From the NCBI RefSeq assembly GCF_000411975.1, contig NZ_ASXG01000029.1, positions 1-49,232 on the forward strand: a stretch of DNA of 49,232 nt. The letters run 5' to 3'. This document shows positions 41,882 through 49,204 of the stretch, piece by piece (position 1 is the stretch's first letter; each line of letters starts with the position of its first letter). This stretch comes from Amycolatopsis orientalis DSM 43388. Its GTDB lineage: Bacteria; Actinomycetota; Actinomycetes; Mycobacteriales; Pseudonocardiaceae. Below the pieces are notes generated by a model. That model saw nothing but the letters and a program-made list of their open reading frames with translations. It was not told the origin of the DNA and ran no database searches. Made by a program: the position numbers and the translations under genes.

Positions 41882-42638
41882 GTATTCGGTCAGCCAGCAC
41901 AAGCAATACCGGCAGTGCCCGCACCAGTGGTACCTACAGCGCCGCGTGAAAGCGTGGCAGCGTCCGGCCGCCTGGCTGGCTCACGGGACGGCCGTCCACG
42001 CGGCGGCGGAGTTCTGGGAGCGGTCGGGCCGCGCGGCCAGCCTCGCGGACGCTCAAGCCGAGTTCGCCCGGGTGTACGCGGCGACGTTGGCCGCGGACAT
42101 GGAGGTCACGCCGAATCTTGAGTATTGGTTCCAGTCGGGGCCCTACGGTGGCGAGGCGGACGTAGAGCGCCGCTACGGCATCGGCCTGGAGCAGGTCGCC
42201 AAGTACATCGATTACTACTCCGGCAAGGGAAAGAACGAGGTCATTTGGATCACCCCGGACGGGACGCCCGGGATCGAGCTTCGGTTCGATATCGAGCTGG
42301 ACGGCGTGTCGATCATTGGCTATATCGACCAGGTGATTAACGGCGAGGCGCGGGACATCAAGACCGGCCAGCCGCCGAAGGATACTTTTCAGCTCGGGGT
42401 GTACAAGGTCGCCCTTGAGGAACAATGGGGGCTCAAGTCCGACCAGGGTTCCTACTGGCTGGCGAAGTTCGCCCGGCCGGTGCGGACGTTCGACGTGAGC
42501 GACTGGAGTCGCGAACGCGTCGCCGACGAGTTCGGGAAGCTACACGAGGACATCACCGCGGAACGGTTCGACCCGGTTATTGGGGATCATTGTCAAAGAT
42601 GCCCAGTGTCCGGGGCGTGCTCTTTTTTTGCCCGCTAA
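41850..42638 (+). CDS. Cas4/RecB-like PD-(D/E)XK nuclease
   Basis: 262 aa from ATG 41850 (GAAGGAGT). RYSVSQHKQYRQCPHQWYLQ has the first iron-sulfur cysteine; WLAHGTAVHAAAEFWE the conserved His; IELDGVSIIGYIDQVING and ARDIKTGQPPKD the catalytic Asp and (D/E)xK; QRCPVSGAC the last cysteines. This is the Cas4-family exonuclease widespread in L5-like and related actinophages, probably used in phage recombination or replication. It is not part of a CRISPR locus. Confidence 0.87.
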   Translation: MTEASEKRRPRYSVSQHKQYRQCPHQWYLQRRVKAWQRPAAWLAHGTAVHAAAEFWERSGRAASLADAQAEFARVYAATLAADMEVTPNLEYWFQSGPYGGEADVERRYGIGLEQVAKYIDYYSGKGKNEVIWITPDGTPGIELRFDIELDGVSIIGYIDQVINGEARDIKTGQPPKDTFQLGVYKVALEEQWGLKSDQGSYWLAKFARPVRTFDVSDWSRERVADEFGKLHEDITAERFDPVIGDHCQRCPVSGACSFFAR

Positions 42639-42668
42639 CTTGACATGTGCTGAGAGAGGACGTCAAGT
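42639..42668 (+). promoter_or_regulatory. Stoperator-like site 5 (repeat copy at the lipoprotein gene)
   Basis: CTTGACATGTGC (42639-42650), TGAGAGAGGA, then TCAAGT at 17-bp spacing from TTGACA. The AAGT overlaps the GTG start at 42667; CTTGAC and GTCAAG also form a dyad. Confidence 0.7.
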
Positions 42669-42942
42669 GAATAAGAGAATTGCTGTCGGGGCCCTCGCTG
42701 CGGGGGCCCTTTTGCTATCCGGGTGCAGCTCGATCACGGCGGGCACGGTGAGCGGCAAGGAATACGAGCCCGGGTCGACGTGGCTTATGCCCGTGAGCAC
42801 GGGGAAGGTAACCGTCCTAGTCCCCCAGACCGACCCGGAGTGCTGGCGGCTCGACCTTGTGAGCGGCGAGGACACGGGCAGCGTGTGCGTTTCCCGCCAG
42901 GACTACGACGCTTACCGGGCCGGCGAGCGGTACCCGCGGTGA
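42667..42942 (+). CDS. Phage lipoprotein, 91 aa
   Basis: GTG 42667. Signal peptide NKRIAVGALAAGALLLSGC with a perfect lipobox (LLSGC, Cys near residue 19). The mature part SSITAGTVSGKEYEPGSTWLM is a short beta domain with two further cysteines (PECWRLDLV; GSVCVSR). Exposed on the cell membrane. Lipoproteins in early or lysogeny regions often block superinfection; that is inference. Start overlaps a stoperator-like repeat. Confidence 0.78.
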   Translation: MNKRIAVGALAAGALLLSGCSSITAGTVSGKEYEPGSTWLMPVSTGKVTVLVPQTDPECWRLDLVSGEDTGSVCVSRQDYDAYRAGERYPR

Positions 42943-43019
42943 CGTACGTCTTCGCGATTTTCTTTGTGCTCGCGTTCGCCTTTTGGTGGGCGGCCGAGCG
43001 ACCCGATAGAGAGGAATAA
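42939..43019 (+). CDS. Tiny membrane protein, 26 aa
   Basis: GTG 42939 overlaps the lipoprotein stop (GTGA). A single hydrophobic helix (TYVFAIFFVLAFAFWWAAE) with acidic end RPDREE. The coupled start and the tight fit between two genes argue that it is translated. It may act with the lipoprotein. Confidence 0.6.
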   Translation: MTYVFAIFFVLAFAFWWAAERPDREE

Positions 43020-43023
43020 GAGA

Positions 43024-43896
43024 GTGGCCAAGTTCAAAACGGGCGACCGGGTGCGCTACATCGGGGATGCCGAGCACGGGCTGTGGCCGTCGTTCCGTGC
43101 CATGCGTACGCCGGGAACGATCGCGGAAGTTCTCGGAACGAGGATGCGAGTCCACTTCGATGGATTCGGTGCCCGGAGTTTCACTACTAGCGAATTCGAG
43201 GTCAAGGCAATCGAGGGAGAAAAGATTACACACAAGTTCGAGACGACGTACCGGGGTGTCAAGGTGCCGGAGTCGCTGACGAACAACCTTGGTACAGCCG
43301 AGGCATCGTGGTTCAAGCGCGGTGTCGATGCGGCGATCGATGCCGCTCCGGCCAAGGTCACGGTCGCAGGGTACGAGCCGGAGAAGTTCGCAACGTTCCA
43401 GCTTCCCCCGGCCGGGATTTTCCCGGCGTCGTACTGGAGGGATCTGCTCAAGCCGAAGTTCCGCTACTTCCGTAGTCAGAAGCCGTCGCGGGCGAACGGC
43501 GAACACCACTACTGGCGGACCGCGGGCGACGCGACGGAGCTCTACTCGTTGTCTAGCAAGCGTTGGGAGGCCGCGACGGTCACACTCGACGCCCTTCGGT
43601 CTGCCGCGCAGATCTCCGAGGTTCTGTCCGGCGACGTGCCCGAGCATGTACGGAACGCCCCGAAGGCAGAGGGCCGCACCGCGGCTACTCGCTACTTCCG
43701 TACCTCGCCCGGGTTCGGCGGCCAAACTCTTTGGTACCGGTTCTCTGGCGGCAAGCTTGAGGTCTGGGACAACGTGAGCGGCTGGGACCCGAGTATGTGC
43801 GCCAGCCCGGAGCGGCTGAAGGCGTTCTGGCCGGAACGAACCGTTCACGAGGTTCGGACCCTCGACGTCCCCTTCCGCATCCTGAACGCCAAGTGA
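43024..43896 (+). CDS. Paralogous-family protein A, 290 aa, SH3-like plus two Y/W-rich domains
   Basis: GTG 43024 after GAGAGGAA. Residues 1-60 (KFKTGDRVRYIGD...TPGTIAEVLGTRMRVHFDGF) look like an SH3/KOW barrel. YRGVKVPESLTNN follows, the motif shared with the next two relatives. Then two copies of a domain: KFRYFRSQ...HYWRTAGDATELYSLSSKRWE...L and TRYFRTSP...LWYRFSGGKLEVWDNVSGWD...ERLKAFWPERTVHEV. I recognise no known family. The domain also occurs in the genes at 43,913 and 44,826. Confidence 0.75.
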   Translation: MAKFKTGDRVRYIGDAEHGLWPSFRAMRTPGTIAEVLGTRMRVHFDGFGARSFTTSEFEVKAIEGEKITHKFETTYRGVKVPESLTNNLGTAEASWFKRGVDAAIDAAPAKVTVAGYEPEKFATFQLPPAGIFPASYWRDLLKPKFRYFRSQKPSRANGEHHYWRTAGDATELYSLSSKRWEAATVTLDALRSAAQISEVLSGDVPEHVRNAPKAEGRTAATRYFRTSPGFGGQTLWYRFSGGKLEVWDNVSGWDPSMCASPERLKAFWPERTVHEVRTLDVPFRILNAK

Positions 43897-43912
43897 GAGA
43901 GGGGAAACAGCG

Positions 43913-44269
43913 ATGACTGACCACAAGCTGATGTATCGAGGCGTCGAGATCCCGTCGTGGCTCTCGCCGCTCAAGAGCAACGCCAGCCCTGCCACTCTCC
44001 AGGTGTTCGCGGCCGGGGTCAATGCCGCTCTCGACAAGTCGACCGAGGCGGCACCGGCGTACCGCTATTTCCACGACGGCGACGACCCGGGGCACCGATT
44101 TTACTACCGGGTCGCGGCGGACGGAAAGATCGAAAACTGGTACGAGAATCGCAAGCCCCTCGAATGGAGGGACGCGACGGAGTTCAGGCGGCTGGAAGAG
44201 CTGACGGACACGGACGGGTACACCGAGGTTCGCGCGGACCAGGTTCCGGCGCGCGTCCGGAATGGCTAA
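43913..44269 (+). CDS. Paralogous-family protein B, 118 aa
   Basis: ATG 43913, after GAGAGGGG. Has the family head HKLMYRGVEIPSWLSPL and one Y/W domain, YRYFHDGDDPGHRFYYRVAADGKIENWYENR...LEWRDATEFRRLEEL...YTEVRADQVP. Overlaps endonuclease VII by eight bases. Function unknown. Confidence 0.75.
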   Translation: MTDHKLMYRGVEIPSWLSPLKSNASPATLQVFAAGVNAALDKSTEAAPAYRYFHDGDDPGHRFYYRVAADGKIENWYENRKPLEWRDATEFRRLEELTDTDGYTEVRADQVPARVRNG

Positions 44270-44684
44270 GGGGTGCAAGGACTGCGCGGCCGAGGGCTCG
44301 CCGCTCACTCGGCCCGCGGATTACCCCGGCCCGCGGTGCTACACCCACCACAAGGCGGTCAAGAAAGCCCGGAGGGAGCGGGCTCAGGCACAGCGGATCG
44401 AGCGCGTTTACTCGATCACCGAGGACCAGTACCAAGAGCTGTACCGAGCGCAGGGCGGCGCGTGCGCCATCTGCCAACGGGCAACCGGGAAGACGAAACG
44501 CCTTGCGGTGGACCATGATCACTCGTGTTGCCCCGGCCCGGTCTCGTGCGGCAAGTGCGTCCGCGGCTTGCTGTGCACCCCGTGCAACAAAGGTGTCCTA
44601 GGACATCTCAGAGACAGTCCGGACGCGCTACGGCGCGCCGCGGAATACATCGACAACCCGCCCGCGAGGCGGGTTTTTTCATGA
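44262..44684 (+). CDS. Recombination endonuclease VII
   Basis: 140 aa. Zinc cysteines GCKDCAAEG and GPRCYTHHK, then ITEDQYQELYRAQGGACAICQR, the catalytic LAVDHDHSC, and VRGLLCTPCNKGVLGHLRDSP: the complete endonuclease VII signature. It resolves branched DNA before packaging. The terminator hairpin lies within its last codons. Confidence 0.9.
   Translation: MAKGCKDCAAEGSPLTRPADYPGPRCYTHHKAVKKARRERAQAQRIERVYSITEDQYQELYRAQGGACAICQRATGKTKRLAVDHDHSCCPGPVSCGKCVRGLLCTPCNKGVLGHLRDSPDALRRAAEYIDNPPARRVFS
44655..44679 (+). terminator. Terminator overlapping the end of endonuclease VII
   Basis: AACCCGCC-cgcga-GGCGGGTT plus six T. It ends five bases before the end of the stop codon. Confidence 0.8.
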
Positions 44685-44694
44685 GGGAGAACGA

Positions 44695-44829
44695 ATGAGC
44701 AAGGTTGAAAAGACGGTCGGCGCTGTCGGCTGTGTCCTGGTGGGCGTGTACGTCCTCCTGGCGGTGGCCTTCTGGGGTGCGGTCGTCTGGGGCATTGTCG
44801 AGCTGGTCTCCTGGCTGGTGACCAAGTGA
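44695..44829 (+). CDS. Tiny membrane protein, 44 aa
   Basis: ATG 44695 with GAGGGAGAACGA. One long hydrophobic region (AVGCVLVGVYVLLAVAFWGA, continuing VVWGIVELVSWLV), enough for one or two helices. The stop overlaps the GTG of paralogue C. Second tiny membrane protein in this cluster; role unknown. Confidence 0.65.
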   Translation: MSKVEKTVGAVGCVLVGVYVLLAVAFWGAVVWGIVELVSWLVTK

Positions 44830-45140
44830 GCGACTACAAGCTGACGTACAAGGGCCTTGAGGTGCCCGGGCGGTACTGGAGGATGCTCCCCGGGCTCGCC
44901 GACTGGCAGGCCGGGGCGGACGCCCGCGAGGCGGCCGACGAGCCCGTGCCGGAGTTCGACTACTTCACGAACGGCGTCGCGGTCTGGCGATTCCGGCCGG
45001 GTGCGCGACTGGGCGAGCGCATCGGATTCAGCTCGGGGTCGGGCTGGCGGCGGGCGGCGGCGGACCGGGAGGCGTGCGAGAGCCCGTTTACCGGGGTACG
45101 GCGCATCGAATACGGGCAGCTTCCCAAGCACGCCAAGTAA
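44826..45140 (+). CDS. Paralogous-family protein C, 104 aa
   Basis: GTG 44826 coupled to the tiny membrane gene. Family head YKLTYKGLEVPGRYWRML and one Y/W domain, FDYFTNGVAVWRFRPGARLGERIGFSSGSGWRRA...GVRRIEYGQLP, more diverged than A and B. Function unknown. Confidence 0.72.
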   Translation: MSDYKLTYKGLEVPGRYWRMLPGLADWQAGADAREAADEPVPEFDYFTNGVAVWRFRPGARLGERIGFSSGSGWRRAAADREACESPFTGVRRIEYGQLPKHAK

Positions 45141-45151
45141 AGGGGGTACCC

Positions 45152-46807
45152 ATGAACCCGGCCGCGGAGGCCGCAGTCAGGTACACAGCGCTCGGGTATC
45201 GGGTGTACCCGGTCAATGTGTCCTACGTAGACGGGAAAAAGCGCCCTTCGTTCAAGGGGGGCGCTTGGGACCCGGCCAAGGGCGCGGAGTACCCGACGGA
45301 GCCGGACGAGATCCGGGCGCACTGGGAGGGCTTCTCCGGTGTCGCGATCAATACCGGGCTGTCCGGCGTCGTTGGTATCGACATCGACCAGGGCAACGGG
45401 AAGTCCGGAATGGACAACCTGCGGGCGGCCGGGGTCCAGCTCGACCCGACGCCCATGGTTGCCATGACGCCATCCGGGGGACGGCATCTGCTCTACCGGG
45501 CGCACCCGGACCACCCGGCACCGACGAAGAAAGACATCCCGGTTCCACAGGTGGACGTCCGCGGCGTCGGCGGCATCCTGTTCGCCTACCCGACCGCTGT
45601 GGGCGACAACGCCTACAACTTCATCGGGGACGAGTGGGTCGGCCCGGCGGACCTCCCGGTCATCTCTGACCAGTGGCTCAAGTTCTTCCGCGAGCGAGAG
45701 CAGACACACGGCAACCGCCGTTCACTGCCAAGCGACCCGGGGGAGCTGCTACAGCGAGTGCGGGACCTCCCGCCCGGCGGTAGCTGGGACGAGCTGGGGC
45801 CGCTATCGATGCGGTACGCGGCCGTCTGCCTTGGCCGGGGCCAAGAGCCCGACGACATCGCCGAGGCGTTCGTAGAGGCGTTCAGGGACCGGGGAACCGG
45901 CGACCCGAAGGACGCGGAAAACTCGATCCGGTCGGCGCTCCGCAAGGTGGAGCCGTGGGAGCCGGACGACGGCGAGGGGGCGTACGAGCGGGACGTAGCC
46001 GAAGAGCTTCGGAGGCTGCGCGTCCGCGCCGAGGCGCAGCGGCGGCACCAGGCCGCCGAGGCACCCGAGGTGGACGAGAGCGCGGACGTCGTTTCAATCG
46101 ACGGCCACGACGAGGGTCGCCGGTGGATCGTGCCGGACATGTTCCCCGCGGGGGACTTCATGATGATGTACGGCCCGAGCCGGGCCGGGAAGTCGGCGCT
46201 TCTCATCGACCTTTCCTGCCAGCTCGACACCGGCGGTGTCTTCATGGGGCACCAGCTCGACCGTACGCGAGGGCTTTATCTCGCGGCGGAGTCAGCTAAC
46301 GGTGTCGCAAGCCGGTTTCGGGCGTGGCAGGCGTACCACGGGCAGCGGGTCAACGTCGTGGTCCGGAAGAAAGGCGGGCTGTCGCTCGACAACCCGGCAT
46401 CCGTGGCGAAGTTCGCCCGCTACGTCAAAGACGAGGGTTTCGGCGTGGTCTTTGTGGACATGGTGAAGCACGTCGCGGGTTCGCTGGAGTTCGACAAGAA
46501 CGCGGGCGCGAACGGCGCGCTTATCGCGCTGAACGACGTAGCCCAGCAAACGGGCGCTCTCGTCATCGGCACCCACCACAGCAAGTCAGCCGCGCCGACA
46601 CTGATGGAGGGCAACCACGCGGCACTGTACGGCACCAGTAACTACGTGATGCTCGTTCAGCGCGAAGAGCACGGCGAGTTCACTGCCGAGTTACTGAAAG
46701 ACAAGGACGGCCAAGACGGACGGCAGTGGACGGGGCACGTTGTCCCGGGCCCCAACGGGGTCCCGGTCTACGTATCCGATCGTCCGGTCGGAGGAGTGTT
46801 CCGCTAG
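45152..46807 (+). CDS. PrimPol - RepA-like ATPase fusion (phage primase/helicase-type)
   Basis: 551 aa from ATG 45152 (AAAGGGGG). The prim-pol domain spans about 1-200: WEGFSGVAINTGLSGVVGIDIDQGNGKSG has the DxD motif, and MTPSGGRHLLYR the SGGxH motif. A helical linker follows (about 215-320). The C-terminal RecA-like ATPase has FMMMYGPSRAGKSALLIDL (Walker A), LYLAAES, GVVFVDMVKHV (Walker B) and VIGTHHSKSA. Likely makes primers and loads or drives replication at the phage origin. Confidence 0.88.
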   Translation: MNPAAEAAVRYTALGYRVYPVNVSYVDGKKRPSFKGGAWDPAKGAEYPTEPDEIRAHWEGFSGVAINTGLSGVVGIDIDQGNGKSGMDNLRAAGVQLDPTPMVAMTPSGGRHLLYRAHPDHPAPTKKDIPVPQVDVRGVGGILFAYPTAVGDNAYNFIGDEWVGPADLPVISDQWLKFFREREQTHGNRRSLPSDPGELLQRVRDLPPGGSWDELGPLSMRYAAVCLGRGQEPDDIAEAFVEAFRDRGTGDPKDAENSIRSALRKVEPWEPDDGEGAYERDVAEELRRLRVRAEAQRRHQAAEAPEVDESADVVSIDGHDEGRRWIVPDMFPAGDFMMMYGPSRAGKSALLIDLSCQLDTGGVFMGHQLDRTRGLYLAAESANGVASRFRAWQAYHGQRVNVVVRKKGGLSLDNPASVAKFARYVKDEGFGVVFVDMVKHVAGSLEFDKNAGANGALIALNDVAQQTGALVIGTHHSKSAAPTLMEGNHAALYGTSNYVMLVQREEHGEFTAELLKDKDGQDGRQWTGHVVPGPNGVPVYVSDRPVGGVFR

Positions 46808-46819
46808 GAAAGGCAAGCA

Positions 46820-47593
46820 ATGTCAGACACGACTACCGTAGTCGTCCCGGACGCACAGATTCCGTATCACAACCGGAAAGCGCTTCGGGCGCTCATCGGC
46901 TTTATCGGCGACTTTCAGCCGGATAACGTCGTCAATATCGGGGACCTGGCGGACTTCCCCCAGCCGTCGCGCTGGAGCAAGGATTCCCGGCTGGAGTTCG
47001 AGGGCAGCATTTACCGCGACGCGGAGATTGTTGCCCGCGACTGGTCCGAGCCGCTGAGAGCCGTCTATGACGGCCCGGTGGGCATCCACGAGGGCAACCA
47101 CGATGAACGACCGCGGGTGTACCTGGAGAAGTACGCCCCGGCGCTCTCCGGGACCAAGGCGTTCCACATGGAAACGTTGCTCAAGTTCGATGAGTACGAG
47201 TTCACGCGGCTACCGGAGTTCTACCGGATCGCGCCGGGCTGGCTCTCGACTCACGGGCACCGCGGCGGAATCCGGCTGACTCAGGTCGCGGGGATGACCG
47301 CCTTCAAGGCGGCCGAACGATTCCAGCAATCGGTGATCATGGGCCACACGCACCGGCTCGGGAAGGTCAGCAAATCCTACGGCTACGCCGGGGAAATCAA
47401 GAGCACGCTTACCGGCGTCGAGGTCGGAAACGTCATGGACATGAAGCGCGCTAACTACCTCAAGGGCGCTACCGCCAATTGGCAATCCGGGTTCGCCATT
47501 GTGCGGGCCGCGAAGAAATCCGTTCAGGTAGACACGATCGAAATCACCGGCGGCCGTTTCCAGGTCGACGGGGTTTCTTATCAGGTCTCCTAA
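46820..47593 (+). CDS. Phage metallophosphoesterase
   Basis: 257 aa. VVVPDAQIPYHN (D, H), VVNIGDLADF, GIHEGNHDERP, LSTHGHRGG and IMGHTHRLGK give the five motifs. From memory, L5 gp66 and many actinophages have a similar enzyme close to the replication genes. Substrate unknown; cyclic nucleotides or nucleic acids have been suggested for the family. Confidence 0.85.
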   Translation: MSDTTTVVVPDAQIPYHNRKALRALIGFIGDFQPDNVVNIGDLADFPQPSRWSKDSRLEFEGSIYRDAEIVARDWSEPLRAVYDGPVGIHEGNHDERPRVYLEKYAPALSGTKAFHMETLLKFDEYEFTRLPEFYRIAPGWLSTHGHRGGIRLTQVAGMTAFKAAERFQQSVIMGHTHRLGKVSKSYGYAGEIKSTLTGVEVGNVMDMKRANYLKGATANWQSGFAIVRAAKKSVQVDTIEITGGRFQVDGVSYQVS

Positions 47594-47623
47594 CTTGACA
47601 TGCGCTGAGAGAGGATGGAAAGT
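47594..47623 (+). promoter_or_regulatory. Stoperator-like site 6 (repeat copy at the sigma-like gene)
   Basis: CTTGACATGCGC (one change from the common form), TGAGAGAGGA, then GAAAGT at 17-bp spacing; the AAGT overlaps GTG 47622. It begins immediately after the phosphoesterase stop. Confidence 0.68.
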
Positions 47624-48233
47624 GCGGGCGACCAATGCACTTGTTGACGAGGTGAAGCGCGCCGCCGCGCGGTCGGCGCGTAGCTGGGATGGCGTCGCCG
47701 AGGCCGACGACATCGCACAGGACATGTGGCTTCACCTGCTGGAGAAGGGCCGCGTTGACGCGGTCGCCGAGATGGACGACGAAGTCCGGCCGAAGGTGCT
47801 GGGCCGCATCGCAGACCAGGTGGCGAAGCAGGAACGCGCCGACTACGAGGCGTTCCGCGGCAATTTCGTCTACAGCACCGACGAAGTGCGGGCAATCCTG
47901 GAGGACGCGGCAAGCGTGCTCGACCCGGAATCCCGGTCGGGCTCGTGGTTCGTGGCGTCCGGCGGCACCGAGAACGTCGCCGACGCGGCGGACACGCCGG
48001 GCTCCGAGACGCACGCGGAACACATGGACCTCGCTGCCGGGCTTGCCCGGTTGCGGGACAGCAATCCCCGGTACGCGGACATCCTCACGCGGCACTACGT
48101 GCACGGGGAGGAAATCGGCTACCGGATCGAGCTGACGCGTGCCCGCGACGCGCTGACGCGCGAGATGAACACAGTCCGCCGTGAGGCAATCGCCGACCAC
48201 GACGGACCGAGGAAGGGAGGCCGCAAGCCGTGA
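47622..48233 (+). CDS. Sigma-factor-like DNA-binding protein
   Basis: 203 aa from GTG 47622. VKRAAARSARSWDGVAEADDIAQDMWLHLLEKG looks like sigma-70 region 2, and the C-terminus (GLARLRDSNPRYADILTRHYVHGEEIGY) like region 4, with the second helix weak. It may redirect host RNA polymerase to late promoters, or be a derived HTH protein; the match is moderate. The frame begins at 47595 but that part is the repeat read as protein. Confidence 0.65.
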   Translation: MRATNALVDEVKRAAARSARSWDGVAEADDIAQDMWLHLLEKGRVDAVAEMDDEVRPKVLGRIADQVAKQERADYEAFRGNFVYSTDEVRAILEDAASVLDPESRSGSWFVASGGTENVADAADTPGSETHAEHMDLAAGLARLRDSNPRYADILTRHYVHGEEIGYRIELTRARDALTREMNTVRREAIADHDGPRKGGRKP

Positions 48234-48553
48234 GCAAAGGGGAATGGGACCCGTTCCAGAACCCCGGCGGGAAACCGCCGGAGGCGGAATCGCCGACCGA
48301 ACTCGAACATCAAGAGGAAACGGTGAGCGTAGAACAAATGGCAGACGGACGAATCTCGGTCACGTTCAAGGCGACCGGGGGCTATGAAGCCCCCTGGGTG
48401 GTCGCGGACGGAACCCCCGAGTACATCGCGAAATTGCTTGCGATCGAGGGCTTTACCGGCAAGATCTCCCAGATCATGAAGCAAGCCGTAGCGATCGACA
48501 CGTACTACAAGAAACAGTACGTGAAGGCGGCGGAGACCAACCCAAAAGCCTAA
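48230..48553 (+). CDS. Hypothetical early protein, 107 aa
   Basis: GTG 48230 overlaps the previous stop. VSVEQMADGRISVTFKATGGYEAPWVVADGTPEYIAKLL is a conserved-looking core seen in actinophage proteins placed near replication genes. The end is helical (QIMKQAVAIDTYYKK). Function unknown. Confidence 0.72.
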   Translation: MSKGEWDPFQNPGGKPPEAESPTELEHQEETVSVEQMADGRISVTFKATGGYEAPWVVADGTPEYIAKLLAIEGFTGKISQIMKQAVAIDTYYKKQYVKAAETNPKA

Positions 48554-48576
48554 AGCCCGGCCAGCCCCCGGGCAGC

Positions 48577-48759
48577 GTGGAACCGCCCGACTGGGCGGGA
48601 GAAGCGCCGAACTGTGACCACGGAGTTCAGCGCCGTTACAAGACGATCGCCAAGAAAGCGGGCGGCGTCGGACATCTTTTCGAGTGTGTAGCCGTTCGCT
48701 ACCCGGACCCCGGGCAGTGCGAAGCGGTGTGGATCGATCCTCCGAAGAAGGGAAAGTAA
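48577..48759 (+). CDS. Hypothetical cysteine-containing protein, 60 aa
   Basis: GTG 48577 assumed. NCDHGVQRRYKTIAKKAGGVGHLFECVAVRYPDPGQCEAVW has three Cys and two His in the order expected of a small zinc module. Similar short proteins next to SSB-like genes occur in actinophages. Four bases precede the next ATG. Confidence 0.65.
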   Translation: MEPPDWAGEAPNCDHGVQRRYKTIAKKAGGVGHLFECVAVRYPDPGQCEAVWIDPPKKGK

Positions 48760-48762
48760 GCA

Positions 48763-49182
48763 ATGGCTTGGGAAACTGTCGGCGGCAACGGCGGGGACTT
48801 CGAAGAGCGCGAAACCCTCTCCACCAACATCGGCGAGAAGTTCGAGGGGACCTACGTCCGGCGCGGCAACATGATGCCGTCCAAGTTCGGTAACGGCGAC
48901 TTCTGCTACGTGGACGTGGACCTGCCGGACGGCACCAAGGCGACGTTCCCTGCGGCGGGCATTCTGCTGGAGCGGATCGACGAAGCGGGCATGGTCGCCG
49001 GTGACGCGTTCCGCGTCGAGTTCTTCGAGTCGGAGAGCAAGGCGGGCCGCAAGTACAAGAACGTTCGTCTCCAGATCAACCGCGGTGGCGGCCAGCTCGC
49101 CCCGAGCAAGCCGAAGGCGGCCAGCAAGCCGCAGGCCGCGAAGACGGCCCCGGTCGCGGACGACGACGAGCCGCCTTTCTGA
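48763..49182 (+). CDS. SSB-like single-stranded DNA-binding protein
   Basis: 139 aa from ATG 48763. The N-terminal 100 residues are an OB-like fold (EKFEGTYVRRGNMMPSKFG; FCYVDVDLPDGTKATFPAAG; YKNVRLQIN). The Lys/Ala/Pro linker ends in DDDEPPF, which matches the acidic C-terminal tip of SSB proteins that recruits partners. Probably coats DNA during phage replication. Confidence 0.72.
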   Translation: MAWETVGGNGGDFEERETLSTNIGEKFEGTYVRRGNMMPSKFGNGDFCYVDVDLPDGTKATFPAAGILLERIDEAGMVAGDAFRVEFFESESKAGRKYKNVRLQINRGGGQLAPSKPKAASKPQAAKTAPVADDDEPPF

Positions 49183-49192
49183 CGTCTCGTAA

Positions 49193-49204
49193 CTTGACAT
49201 GTGC
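49193..49204 (+). promoter_or_regulatory. Stoperator-like site 7 (last repeat copy)
   Basis: CTTGACATGTGC eleven bases after the SSB-like stop. The continuation TGACGG and a run of G differ from other copies; the window ends here. Confidence 0.6.

Noticed and set aside
41850..42638. Cas4-like gene as sign of a CRISPR system
   Set aside because: No repeats, spacers or other cas genes; the protein is the usual actinophage exonuclease.
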